Source: Sphingobacterium paludis (GTDB lineage: Bacteria; Bacteroidota; Bacteroidia; Sphingobacteriales; Sphingobacteriaceae). Taken from it: DNA of 64,000 bases. Where the stretch lies: contig NZ_SNZV01000004.1 in NCBI RefSeq assembly GCF_004364125.1, positions 62,001 through 126,000 on the forward strand, given 5' to 3'. The position numbers and the translations under genes are program-made. The notes under the pieces were generated by a model. It ran no database searches and was not told the DNA's origin. It saw only the letters and a program-made list of their open reading frames with translations. Positions 18,257 through 26,635 of the stretch are shown in pieces; the first letter of the stretch is position 1; each line of letters starts with the position of its first letter.

Positions 18257-19777
18257 TTAATACTCCGTTTGGAAGGTGCGGAACGATGAGCGGAGACCAA
18301 TTGTAAATATGGTTGCATTCGTCTTTTCGTTCGTGGCAATGATGTTGTGTTGCCTATTGATAAGACCGAGCTCCCAGCGAAGATTGTACTTTGGATTAAG
18401 CACATAAGCCACCCGAAGCTCATTGTAAAACAAGTTGGTGGCTTGCCCTTGACCAATTCGAAAACGATCTACGCCAGGTTGGCTTTTAAATATGTCACCA
18501 CCGAAGTTTTCTGCTGGCATCGCATCGTCGCCGTAGCGAGCAAACATACTTTGCCCATAAACGTCCCAACGCTTCCATCGGTAGGTCGCAATGCCGAGCA
18601 CCTCCCTAAAGTTGGCGCCATTGGGATGTGCGAGCGGATCGCCGTCGCTGCTATAATTGAGACGGTTGTTGGGGTGTTGGTAGGTGTAAGGCGAGGCTTG
18701 GTTAAACTCTGCTGATATATTTAAATTCTCTACCGCTAAAAAGTCGTAGGTCTTCGCGCCTAGCTGGTAGGCCATGCGCCTATCGCCATCTTTACTAAAC
18801 GAAATTTTGCCAAGGTCATCCGCGAAAGCTTGACCATAGATGATGTATTTATCCCAAGGTTGGTACTTAACATTAAGCCCTAGTCCACCATTCACTTTCT
18901 TGTCGTTACTTTCGCTGTACCGCGACCAGATGAGTGAGTGAAACAAGCCTAACGTAAGCTTATTGCTGGCTAAGTAATCGATATAATGAAATGTGGCATA
19001 TTTCGAAGCATTCCCTAAACGCTCGATCTCTATACTGTTGGGGTTATATATCCTTGGATTTCGACGATCCAGCATATAAGCCCAGACAGAGTTGTACTGA
19101 AAACGGTTCACTGTACCGGAAAACTTGGCATGTGTGAAATTGTAGGGGTTGTCAGATAAAAGTACGGAGCGATAACCCTCGCCAATGTGCATTTTATCAT
19201 AAGCTAAGCTGATCAAAAAAGCATCACTTACTTTATAGTTCAGATTGGCGGTGGTATTCATCCAGTCAAATTCCTGTGTGGGAATATTTTTCGAGAAGCC
19301 TTGACCTGGGAGGCCACCGAGGGCACTTGCGGCACTATCGATATGTGTTGGGAAACGCGCTTGCGTTTCAAAGAAAGAGAAGTAAAATGTAAACTTGTCT
19401 TTTACGGAGAGACCAGCCTGCACGCCTCGTCCATTCGTCCAAAGAGTCTTATCGTTCGTGCCTGTCTGTTTACCAATAACAAAATCAGGCAAGAAATCCG
19501 CGTAGAAACTATGATCATCTTTCACTATTTCAATAAGGTGCTCTTGAAAAAGCTTACGGTGCAACCAACTCCTACTGCTGTCGCGCGGAACAATATCATA
19601 AGCGCTATCTAAATTTTTTCCCACGAATGGTTTCACCGCTGTATGTACTGCTGAGTCGCCGTAAATGGTCTTTGAATAGCGATTGTAGTGTTGAAAGGAA
19701 TAAGGTTGGTAATATAGTTGAGCTACTGCGCTTTGAATGCACGTCACCGCAAAAAGTAGTAAGCCAAATTTTCTCAT
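18257..19777 (-). CDS. Outer-membrane beta-barrel protein, Wzi/RemB-like
   Basis: A 506-residue protein with a signal peptide (MRKFGLLLFAVTCIQSAVAQ) and many amphipathic strands with Y, W and F. The N-terminal region LYYQPYSFQHYNR with a following KPF segment resembles Bacteroidota proteins annotated as gliding-motility RemB or Wzi-family capsule assembly. It is monocistronic with a near-consensus promoter and no polysaccharide gene directly beside it. Gliding motility cannot be inferred from this gene alone; outer-membrane barrel is the secure part of the call. Confidence 0.72.
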   Translation of the reverse strand: MRKFGLLLFAVTCIQSAVAQLYYQPYSFQHYNRYSKTIYGDSAVHTAVKPFVGKNLDSAYDIVPRDSSRSWLHRKLFQEHLIEIVKDDHSFYADFLPDFVIGKQTGTNDKTLWTNGRGVQAGLSVKDKFTFYFSFFETQARFPTHIDSAASALGGLPGQGFSKNIPTQEFDWMNTTANLNYKVSDAFLISLAYDKMHIGEGYRSVLLSDNPYNFTHAKFSGTVNRFQYNSVWAYMLDRRNPRIYNPNSIEIERLGNASKYATFHYIDYLASNKLTLGLFHSLIWSRYSESNDKKVNGGLGLNVKYQPWDKYIIYGQAFADDLGKISFSKDGDRRMAYQLGAKTYDFLAVENLNISAEFNQASPYTYQHPNNRLNYSSDGDPLAHPNGANFREVLGIATYRWKRWDVYGQSMFARYGDDAMPAENFGGDIFKSQPGVDRFRIGQGQATNLFYNELRVAYVLNPKYNLRWELGLINRQHNIIATNEKTNATIFTIGLRSSFRTFQTEY

Positions 19778-19790
19778 TTTTTAATTTACG

Positions 19791-19820
19791 CGAATATAGC
19801 AATAATCGTACCTCGTCCAA
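19791..19820 (-). promoter_or_regulatory. Promoter of the outer-membrane barrel gene
   Basis: Read on the - strand: TTG (19820-19818), a 19-bp spacer and TATATTCG (19798-19791), one base off TAnnTTTG. It is 14 bp before the start codon of the gene at 18257-19777. Confidence 0.55.
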
Positions 19821-20070
19821 TTTTTTTCTGGTTCGTAGTAGATTTTAGTAGATAGTGCGTATTGAGAATAGCTAGTAGTATGTCGTAGTCGGTAGATAGA
19901 ATTGCGTAGTGCGTACAGCGTAGTGAGAAATTCGACGTATCATCATAATTGCACCTCCAACAATTAAGCTAAATGTCGCCTCGAAAGCTTTGCCATATGT
20001 AGACATTTGCCATGGCACAAACCATTCCTGCAAAGGTTTCAAGCGACGGGGTTTTGATTACTTTTGCCCT

Positions 20071-20186
20071 ACAAAAGTAATGCCCTGTCCTGGCCAAGGA
20101 TGGAAGGGTTGAGCCAGGGACAATCTTTAAAAAGCAGAACTGACCTTACAAAAGTAAGGCCCTGTCCTGGCCAAGGATGGAAGGGT
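20071..20186. repeat. Two copies of a 39-bp repeat, period 77 bp
   Basis: Units at 20071-20109 and 20148-20186 differ at one position. Each contains CCTGTCCTGGCCAAGGATGG. The first unit is the right arm of a hairpin (ATTACTTTTG at 20058-20067 with CAAAAGTAAT at 20072-20081). The structure is like dispersed REP-type elements near Bacteroidota genes. Confidence 0.8.
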
Positions 20187-20237
20187 CTGTGCAGGAAGCA
20201 ATTCTTTTGAACAAAAGACTTGGATTTTCTAAAGTGG

Positions 20238-20253
20238 CCACCGCGCGCGGTGG
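20238..20253. repeat. 16-bp perfect GC palindrome
   Basis: CCACCGCGCGCGGTGG is fully self-complementary and unusually GC-rich for this gap. It could be a protein-binding site or part of the same repeat element. Confidence 0.55.
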
Positions 20254-20536
20254 AAAGGGCTGTGAGGTAAACAATCCGTTTAAAAAACAAAACTCCCTTA
20301 AAAAAAACAACATTTTCAATTTTTTGCTGTTTACATGTTGTACACGTATTACTTTACTATTAAATAATGAGATGGTTGCTTCTTTTTCAAAAACAAAAAC
20401 TAAAAATCCGTATATTAGTGGCATAAATATCAACCGTTGAAAAAGAAAAAGAAGGTTGACAGGCATAAGAAATCTTCAGCTCTTATGAAAATGCTGCTTA
20501 TACTTTCGGATATTATTAAATCTTGATTTAGAAAAC

Positions 20537-21004
20537 ATGAGAATCGGAATTACTTTCTCCGCTTTTGATCTCCTCCATGCCGGACACATCAAAATGCTTG
20601 AAGACGCTAAAGAGCAATGCGACTTTTTGATCTGTGGTTTACAAACGGATCCTACACTTGACCGCCCGGAAAAAAATAAGCCAACACAGACTGTTGTGGA
20701 GCGCTATATCCAGCTAAAAGGCTGTAAATACGTCGATCAGATCGTCCCTTATGCCACGGAGCAAGATTTGGAAGATATTTTACGTTCATTTAAAGTGGAT
20801 GTTCGTATCTTGGGAGACGAATACATTGAGAAAAACTTTACGGGCCGACAATATTGCGAAGAAAAGGGCATTGATCTGTATTTTAACAGCCGTGACCACC
20901 GCTTCTCAAGTTCTGGCCTGCGTCGCACCGTAGCAGAGAAAGAAAGAGAAAAGAATGGCACAGTGGTACTGATGGCAGAAGAGACGAAGAAGAAAGCGAA
21001 GTAA
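20537..21004 (+). CDS. TagD-like cytidylyltransferase, copy 1
   Basis: A 155-residue nucleotidyltransferase of the glycerol-3-phosphate cytidylyltransferase type. The HxGH motif is in FDLLHAGHIKML near residues 11-22, ERYIQLKGC follows, and the region normally holding the RTEGISTS motif reads HRFSSSGLRRTV. These enzymes make CDP-activated alcohols or related compounds. A tandem paralogue follows, and a mannose-1-phosphate guanylyltransferase after that, which suggests sugar-nucleotide supply. The substrate is not known. The C-terminus is longer and lysine-rich (EETKKKAK). Confidence 0.85.
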   Translation: MRIGITFSAFDLLHAGHIKMLEDAKEQCDFLICGLQTDPTLDRPEKNKPTQTVVERYIQLKGCKYVDQIVPYATEQDLEDILRSFKVDVRILGDEYIEKNFTGRQYCEEKGIDLYFNSRDHRFSSSGLRRTVAEKEREKNGTVVLMAEETKKKAK

Positions 21005-21166
21005 GTTCCTTGTCTGCAAGGCTGATGTGCCTTACGGTCGTGGAAAAATGAATGTATAGCGGAAACTATGTTAGCGACAAGAGGTAGTGGTTTTTATGGT
21101 GTAGCGAAACGTTAAAACTGCGCTCCTATACGCTCCTCATTGCGTAGCTTGATTAACAATAAAACT

Positions 21167-21598
21167 ATGAAAATAGGAATTACATTTGGGGTATTTGACT
21201 TGCTGCATGCAGGCCATATCATGATGTTGGAGGAAGCAAAAAGACACTGCGATTACCTGATCGTAGGATTGAATACAGATCCTTCGGAGGTGGATCCTAC
21301 GAAGAACAAGCCCACGCAAACGGTTGTAGAGCGCTATATCCAGTTGGAGGGTTGTCATTATGTCGATGAAATTATTCCTTACGAGACAGAGCAAGATTTA
21401 GCTGACCTGCTACAGGCACTACACGTGCAGGTGCGTTTTATCGGTGAAGAATACCGAGATAAAGACTTTACCGGCCGTAAATACTGTGTAGAGGAAGGTA
21501 TTGAAATTTACTACAATAAACGCACACACCGTTTCTCAAGCCACGGCCTACGTAAGGTTGTTGCGGATAAAGAGGCAGAAAAAGTGGTGAAAGGCTGA
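21167..21598 (+). CDS. TagD-like cytidylyltransferase, copy 2
   Basis: A 143-residue paralogue of the previous gene with the same HAGH motif (FGVFDLLHAGHI), KPTQTVVERYIQLEGC and HRFSSHGLRKVV. An upstream TTG at 21140 would add nine residues; ATG 21167 aligns with copy 1 and is chosen. It is 162 bp after copy 1, so it could have a promoter of its own. Both copies keep the catalytic histidines, so both may be active, perhaps on different substrates. Confidence 0.86.
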   Translation: MKIGITFGVFDLLHAGHIMMLEEAKRHCDYLIVGLNTDPSEVDPTKNKPTQTVVERYIQLEGCHYVDEIIPYETEQDLADLLQALHVQVRFIGEEYRDKDFTGRKYCVEEGIEIYYNKRTHRFSSHGLRKVVADKEAEKVVKG

Positions 21599-21686
21599 TA
21601 GGCCAAAATTTGGATGGGCATGAGGGGTGCGCTTCAACGCAGTTGCCACATCAACCCAAACCTTCACGGAGATACAGAAATTAAAA

Positions 21687-22685
21687 ATGAGTAATAACGT
21701 ACATGTTATATTATCGGGCGGTGTGGGAAGCCGCTTGTGGCCCCTATCCCGAAAAAGCAATCCAAAACAATACCTAAACCTTTTTAAAGAAGGTTCTCTT
21801 TTTGGAATGACCGTGTTGCGAAACCGCGCCTTGTGCAATAAGGTGATGGTGGTTGGCAATTGTGACAATTATCAGCTAAGCAAAGAAGTGCTGGACAGCC
21901 AAGGTGTAGAATACATCGATATCGTTGAAGCGACTCCTCGCAATACAGCGGCGGCAATTGCGTTCGCTGCCTTTGCTGCGGCGCCGGATGATATTTTGAT
22001 CGTCACGCCTTCTGACCACGTGATTGTTGGAGAGGATGACTATTCTTCGGCCATACAGACGGGAATAGCAAAAGCAAAGGAAGGCTATATCATCACTTTC
22101 GGTATAAAGCCCACACGGCCTGAAACAGGTTACGGCTATATTGAATATGAGGGTGATAAAGTGCTTTCATTCCGGGAAAAACCAAACCACGATACGGCAG
22201 AAGATTTTATTGAACGCGGAAATTTTCTGTGGAATTCAGGCATGTTCTGCTTTCGTGCAGATACGTTCTTAAGCGAGCTCCAACAGTTTGAACCCAAAGT
22301 GTATGCAACGGCATTAGCCGCGTGGCAGCACCAAAAGGATGGTCGACTAGATGAAGGCTTTTCGAAGAAAATTCCATCCATTAGTGTAGATTATGCGGTG
22401 ATGGAACGCTCAAAAAAGATTCGCGTGGTAGCGACGCAATTTCAATGGTCTGACTTAGGATCTTTTGAGTCGTTATATGATTATTTACGTTCTACAGGCT
22501 ATCCGGTGGACGAAAATGGAAATATGATCATTGGATCGGATATGTATACAGCTTTTGTTGGATTGAAAAACACCATCGTCGTGTATACCGATGATGCTTT
22601 GCTATTTGTCCAGAAAGAGAAATCACAAGACGTTAAAAAAGTGTACAATACACTCGAAAAACATCAGTCAAAATTGATTGATTAA
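21687..22685 (+). CDS. manC: Mannose-1-phosphate guanylyltransferase
   Basis: A 332-residue enzyme that makes GDP-mannose from mannose-1-phosphate and GTP. It begins with the nucleotidyl-transferase loop SGGVGSRLWPLSR, and has TPSDHVI and the segment FREKPN typical of this family. It lacks the C-terminal isomerase domain of bifunctional ManC. I start at ATG 21687; the longer frame to 21627 is not conserved-looking. GDP-mannose feeds mannose- or fucose-containing glycans, which fits the WcaI-type transferase upstream. Confidence 0.92.
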   Translation: MSNNVHVILSGGVGSRLWPLSRKSNPKQYLNLFKEGSLFGMTVLRNRALCNKVMVVGNCDNYQLSKEVLDSQGVEYIDIVEATPRNTAAAIAFAAFAAAPDDILIVTPSDHVIVGEDDYSSAIQTGIAKAKEGYIITFGIKPTRPETGYGYIEYEGDKVLSFREKPNHDTAEDFIERGNFLWNSGMFCFRADTFLSELQQFEPKVYATALAAWQHQKDGRLDEGFSKKIPSISVDYAVMERSKKIRVVATQFQWSDLGSFESLYDYLRSTGYPVDENGNMIIGSDMYTAFVGLKNTIVVYTDDALLFVQKEKSQDVKKVYNTLEKHQSKLID

Positions 22686-22689
22686 TAGT

Positions 22690-22730
22690 AAACTTTACAG
22701 AGCGATGTTTTACATCGCTCTGTAAAGTTT
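22690..22730. terminator. Bidirectional terminator
   Basis: An 18-bp perfect stem: AAACTTTACAGAGCGATG (22690-22707) with its reverse complement (22713-22730), 5-base loop. It lies between the convergent manC and hydrolase genes and has T or A runs on both sides. Confidence 0.85.
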
Positions 22731-22780
22731 ATGCTCAACGGCATACGCCTCTCGCCCCTACCTATTTATTTCTAGCTCGG

Positions 22781-25306
22781 TTAGTCTAGCTTCCACTGGT
22801 TTGTGTAGTACCCTGCGCTGATGACGCCGGAAGCGCCTTCTTTCAGCATGTCGTCATGGAAAAACATGTAATCAGGGAATCCGCTTGCTCCGGCGAAATA
22901 CTGGTTGGCCGTGGCGGCCCGCATTCCTGCAAGGCCTGTCCCCGTGATAACGGCAACAGAAAGCTGATCGTTATCGGTTCTTTTCCATTGGAAATAGCCG
23001 CCAATGTTCATTCCTTCAAATTTCTGATCGCCCAAGGTAAGTCGTCCCTTCACCACAGCTATCGGACAATCGGCTAAGAGCTTTTTCCAGACGCTATTCG
23101 TCTGCGCATTACCCACCAAGATAATGTTGCGATTTCCATGCTCTTTTTCGTTGTAATCGACATCAGCAATGATATCGAATGCGCCATTGCCCCTGTAATA
23201 CCAAGATTCAGCATCATAACGGGATTTCTCTATGGCCCAGGCATTCTCTTCCGGGCTTCCCTTTGTACCATATACATACAACATACGGTGGTTGAACGCT
23301 TCCTTAAATGTGCCATTGCGATGAGGCCCCTTATCTGCTTTGCTCGGCGCATCGATCACTCGCCACTGATTGTCCCTTTTATGCAAATAGACAAGCTGTT
23401 GCTTAGCAGTGTTGTAATGATAGGAAACTGTGTTAAGGCTATCGAGTTGAATAGCTATTGTATCTCCAACGTGAAAATCGCGGATATCCAAGGCGAGCGT
23501 GGCTATATTTCGGGTTTCGCCGGATAGGCGTCTATGCACTATGTCGCGGGAAATCTGCAGGTGCGCATATTTCAGCGGTGTAATCTGTTGGTAAATTGTA
23601 GCCCAGGCGTAGTTGGCGGATATACCTGGATTAGCCGTTTTAAAATCGATATGATGTATAGCACTGTCGGGTTTACGCTCATGCCATTTGAAATAGTCAA
23701 ACAGCGGTTTCCAGTCGACACTCTCATTGCTATACCAATGCGAACCACCAGGATATTCATAATAGCTGAAATCAGGATGAAATTCACCTAAAACACCGCG
23801 CATCTGTCGGGCATAATCTACGGATACGGTACGATCATCATCACCGTGAAGGATATAGACGCCTAGATTTTTATAATTGGAGGCATACGCGATAACATCG
23901 CTTTGGTTGCTAGCACGGAGCAAGGTTTTTTCGAGTGCCGTAGTCGCTTTTTCCGGGATCAGTCCATCGGCCGACCCATAGCCTTTCAGCGTGGGATAGC
24001 CCGCGCAGGGCGCTATGGCCGCCCATTTGTTGGGGTAGGTAGCGCCCAAAAACCAAGTGCCATGGCCGCCCATCGAGTGACCAGTGAGATAAATTTTCTG
24101 GGTGTCCGGCTGGAGCGTTTGTTTGGCAAGTTGCAATACTTCTAGTGCGTCGAGCCGACCCCAGTCTTCCCAGTTGAAGCCACGGGGGCGACGATTGGTT
24201 GGTGCAATGAGCGTTCCCCAATCTTTCGCCGTATAGGCTTGCGCCTGACCGAGTGCCTCAACGCCGGCGCCGTGTACCGAAAAGAAAAGCGCTTGGCCTG
24301 CTTTTTCGCCACCTTTCGCCGGATTTACAGCATAGTACTGTACGCTGTTGTCGATTTCGCTGGTGAAGGTCACGCGGTAAGGAACATCAGCCGTGACGCT
24401 ACGCAGGGCGATGGTCGCATCGTCCAATAGGTTCTTGTCCTGCAAAAGCTGAAGACTCGCCTGATTCTCACCCAAAGTATTCACGGTAGACGCGTCGACT
24501 GTGATTGCTACTTTGCGCGTGGTTCTAGCGGGAATGGTAGGCAGTAAAACGCGTCGTGACTTACCTTGTATACTACTTTCCACATGTAGCCCTTTCAAGG
24601 CTTTAGCGCTGTTGTTTACGACAACGATTCCCAATTTTAAATGGTTGTTGTCTCGGCCTTGTACGATGTCAGGTAAGGTTAGATCTGCTGTAGCAAATGT
24701 AGCAGCCTTGGTCGGGAATTGCAGGTTGGCAGATATGAATGCACCGCGGACAAAAAAATCATTGCGTCCTTTTTTCAACTGTATCGGTAGCAGCATATAG
24801 CCCATCCGGTAGGGGTCACCAGCATGCAGTTCGCCATTGACAAGCACGGCGCTATTCCCTTTTATTTGCAGGATGGCGGCTTGCTCTTTTTCGGCGGTGT
24901 AGCTTAAATAGAGGTAGCTGGATCGCGGCCCGCGGAATTGTTGCGGATTAGGGTTAGCGACCCGGGTAGGCTCTGCCGCAATTCTGCCAGGCCCGGGAGG
25001 GTTATTAGGTGAACGCAAGTCTCCGGTGCTGGAACGCTGCGGACGGAAGAACCCCGATGTATCTGCCGATACCTTGACCCATGCAGATTGATTCATGCCG
25101 TCCCAGACGGCATTTTCTACAGGCCTTTTGAAATCTTTACCATAGTAGCTCCATAGAAACTGGTCGGTGTAAATAGCTTCCCTACCGTAGGTATAGGGTA
25201 CTTCGAGATACAAACCTTCCCGGAAGGAATATGTTTCTTGGGCGTAGGTTTGCGTTGTAAAAATGATAACATAAAGACTAATGATCCGGATTATAGGGTT
25301 GTTCAT
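22781..25306 (-). CDS. Secreted alpha/beta-hydrolase, prolyl oligopeptidase/esterase-like
   Basis: An 841-residue exported protein: signal peptide at residues 1-22, a beta-rich N-terminal half, then an alpha/beta-hydrolase domain with the nucleophile elbow GHSMGG (S411), the acid region HGDDDRTV and a histidine in GGSHWY. The domain is like Bacteroidota proteins annotated as prolyl oligopeptidase family or feruloyl/carbohydrate esterases. The C-terminal ~250 residues carry another beta-rich region and no T9SS-type tail that I recognise. It is a single gene with its own promoter. Peptidase or esterase activity cannot be decided here. Confidence 0.8.
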   Translation of the reverse strand: MNNPIIRIISLYVIIFTTQTYAQETYSFREGLYLEVPYTYGREAIYTDQFLWSYYGKDFKRPVENAVWDGMNQSAWVKVSADTSGFFRPQRSSTGDLRSPNNPPGPGRIAAEPTRVANPNPQQFRGPRSSYLYLSYTAEKEQAAILQIKGNSAVLVNGELHAGDPYRMGYMLLPIQLKKGRNDFFVRGAFISANLQFPTKAATFATADLTLPDIVQGRDNNHLKLGIVVVNNSAKALKGLHVESSIQGKSRRVLLPTIPARTTRKVAITVDASTVNTLGENQASLQLLQDKNLLDDATIALRSVTADVPYRVTFTSEIDNSVQYYAVNPAKGGEKAGQALFFSVHGAGVEALGQAQAYTAKDWGTLIAPTNRRPRGFNWEDWGRLDALEVLQLAKQTLQPDTQKIYLTGHSMGGHGTWFLGATYPNKWAAIAPCAGYPTLKGYGSADGLIPEKATTALEKTLLRASNQSDVIAYASNYKNLGVYILHGDDDRTVSVDYARQMRGVLGEFHPDFSYYEYPGGSHWYSNESVDWKPLFDYFKWHERKPDSAIHHIDFKTANPGISANYAWATIYQQITPLKYAHLQISRDIVHRRLSGETRNIATLALDIRDFHVGDTIAIQLDSLNTVSYHYNTAKQQLVYLHKRDNQWRVIDAPSKADKGPHRNGTFKEAFNHRMLYVYGTKGSPEENAWAIEKSRYDAESWYYRGNGAFDIIADVDYNEKEHGNRNIILVGNAQTNSVWKKLLADCPIAVVKGRLTLGDQKFEGMNIGGYFQWKRTDNDQLSVAVITGTGLAGMRAATANQYFAGASGFPDYMFFHDDMLKEGASGVISAGYYTNQWKLD

Positions 25307-25346
25307 AGAGGGATAGGTATGTGTGTCGTAAATATGGTTAAAAATA

Positions 25347-25376
25347 AAAAAAATAGTTTCATCACGGATGTTTGCA
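25347..25376 (-). promoter_or_regulatory. Promoter of the secreted hydrolase
   Basis: Read on the - strand: TTG (25376-25374), 19 bp, then TATTTTTT (25354-25347), one base from TAnnTTTG. About 40 bp before the start codon. Confidence 0.45.
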
Positions 25377-25514
25377 ACACAATTTATACAGCTAAGAGGC
25401 TCGGTTGGTGCGAGCCAAAACTACTTTTAAATCTTGCAGATTGCCTTTCTGCTGGAGCGGCAATGGTGGCAACGCGGCCGTACGCATAGTTCATGTTCAG
25501 CTGATTCCGGAATG

Positions 25515-25544
25515 TTGTGCTTATAAAACAAAACAATATGTTTG
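25515..25544 (+). promoter_or_regulatory. Promoter of the Rpn-type gene
   Basis: TTG (25515-25517), a 19-bp spacer and TATGTTTG (25537-25544), a perfect -7. The implied leader before ATG 25599 is about 48 nt. Confidence 0.65.
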
Positions 25545-25598
25545 CTGTGTTTAGTTTGTTTTTGTTATTTTTAAAGAAAACCATTATAAGTACGAGTT

Positions 25599-26558
25599 AT
25601 GAAAAATCCAATGTATATCGATTTGACGACGGATTATGCTTTTAAGCGAATATTCGCATCTGGAGTAAATAAGGACTTGCTCATTAATTTTATAAACGAA
25701 GTGTTTAGGGGGAGAAAGAAAATTATTGATCTTTTTTACAATCGAAATGAATACGTGGGTGACAATGAAGAGCTGGGTTCAGTCATTCTTGATTTATCAT
25801 GTACTGCGGAAGACGGATCTAAAATCATTTTGGAAGTGCAAACTAGCCCGCAGCTGAATTTTAAAAGACGGATGCTCTACTACGGAGGAAAGCTGATTGC
25901 TGACCAAGCGCCCAAAGGAAATCGTAGGGGCTGGAACTATGGTATTGCTGCGGTATACGTCATTGTGCTGATGGAAGGGTTTGTTTTTTCCGAACAGGTA
26001 GAAGGCAATTCGGTTTTTCAAGATATCTGCCTCTGTAACAGCGATACGGGCGCAATTTTTTACGAAGATTTACATTTTATGTATATACAATTGCTTAACT
26101 TTACGAAAGCAAGCGAACAACTGGAGAGTGATTTGGACAGGTGGTTATATATTTTAAAAAAAATGCCATTAATGGATAATCAGCCAGCATACTTACAGCA
26201 GCCTTTGTTTGAAAAGCTATTTGAAGTCGCTCGCTACAGCAAACTAAACATGGAGGAACGCGCTATGTATGACATCAGTTTAAAGCGAAAATGGGATCAA
26301 GAGGCTGTTCGCCAATATCAGGAGCAACAGCTGGAGGAAACTATCCAGAAAGGCTTGCAACAAGGAATAGAACAAGACATAAAAAGAGGCATAGAGAAAG
26401 GATTGGAACGAGGCGTAGAACAGGGATCTGACGCAAAAAGTTATGCTATCATAAAAAGGATGATTGATCGAAACGGATGGTCGGATGAGGTGATTGCTGA
26501 TCTGGTAGAGGTTACCGTTGATTACGTTAAAGAAGTTCGTCGACAGGAGACAAAATAA
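25599..26558 (+). CDS. Rpn family PD-(D/E)XK nuclease / transposase-like protein
   Basis: A 319-residue member of the Rpn/PDDEXK_2 family, which includes recombination-promoting nucleases related to transposase_31. The N-terminus DYAFKRIFASG and the ILDLSC...ILEVQTS segment carry the D and E-x-Q active-site pattern. Residues ~248-275 are short G-x-x-x-G-type repeats (QKGLQQGIEQDI, RGIEKGLERG), typical of these proteins. There are no terminal inverted repeats, so it is not an active IS. It is a single gene between a promoter and a terminator. Confidence 0.87.
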   Translation: MKNPMYIDLTTDYAFKRIFASGVNKDLLINFINEVFRGRKKIIDLFYNRNEYVGDNEELGSVILDLSCTAEDGSKIILEVQTSPQLNFKRRMLYYGGKLIADQAPKGNRRGWNYGIAAVYVIVLMEGFVFSEQVEGNSVFQDICLCNSDTGAIFYEDLHFMYIQLLNFTKASEQLESDLDRWLYILKKMPLMDNQPAYLQQPLFEKLFEVARYSKLNMEERAMYDISLKRKWDQEAVRQYQEQQLEETIQKGLQQGIEQDIKRGIEKGLERGVEQGSDAKSYAIIKRMIDRNGWSDEVIADLVEVTVDYVKEVRRQETK

Positions 26559-26578
26559 ACAACACGTATGCTATATTT

Positions 26579-26614
26579 AAAAGGCCCGATGAGATCAATC
26601 TCATCAGGCCTTTT
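26579..26614. terminator. Bidirectional terminator
   Basis: AAAAGGCC-C-GATGAGAT pairs with ATCTCATC-A-GGCCTTTT, one internal mismatch. It is shared by the convergent Rpn-type and TonB receptor genes. Confidence 0.85.
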
Positions 26615-26635
26615 AATTTGGGCTTTGGCGAGTTT

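Larger units (their letters stand above)
19821..20536. other. Repeat-rich gap without a gene
   Basis: Between the barrel gene and the first cytidylyltransferase. 19840-19935 is a degenerate stretch rich in GTAG/TAGT words; similar words recur near 42560. 20050-20190 holds two copies of a 39-bp repeat and short hairpins, and 20238-20253 is a perfect palindrome. No protein-coding signal is convincing. Confidence 0.6.

Noticed and set aside
20071..20186. CRISPR-like repeats
   Set aside because: Only two units with a 77-bp period, no third unit and no cas genes in the window.
20456..20462. TTGACA -35 box upstream of cytidylyltransferase copy 1
   Set aside because: No -10 or TAnnTTTG partner at a workable distance, and Bacteroidota do not use this box as a rule.
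25599..26558. Active transposon
   Set aside because: The Rpn-type protein has no flanking inverted repeats and is framed by an ordinary promoter and terminator.
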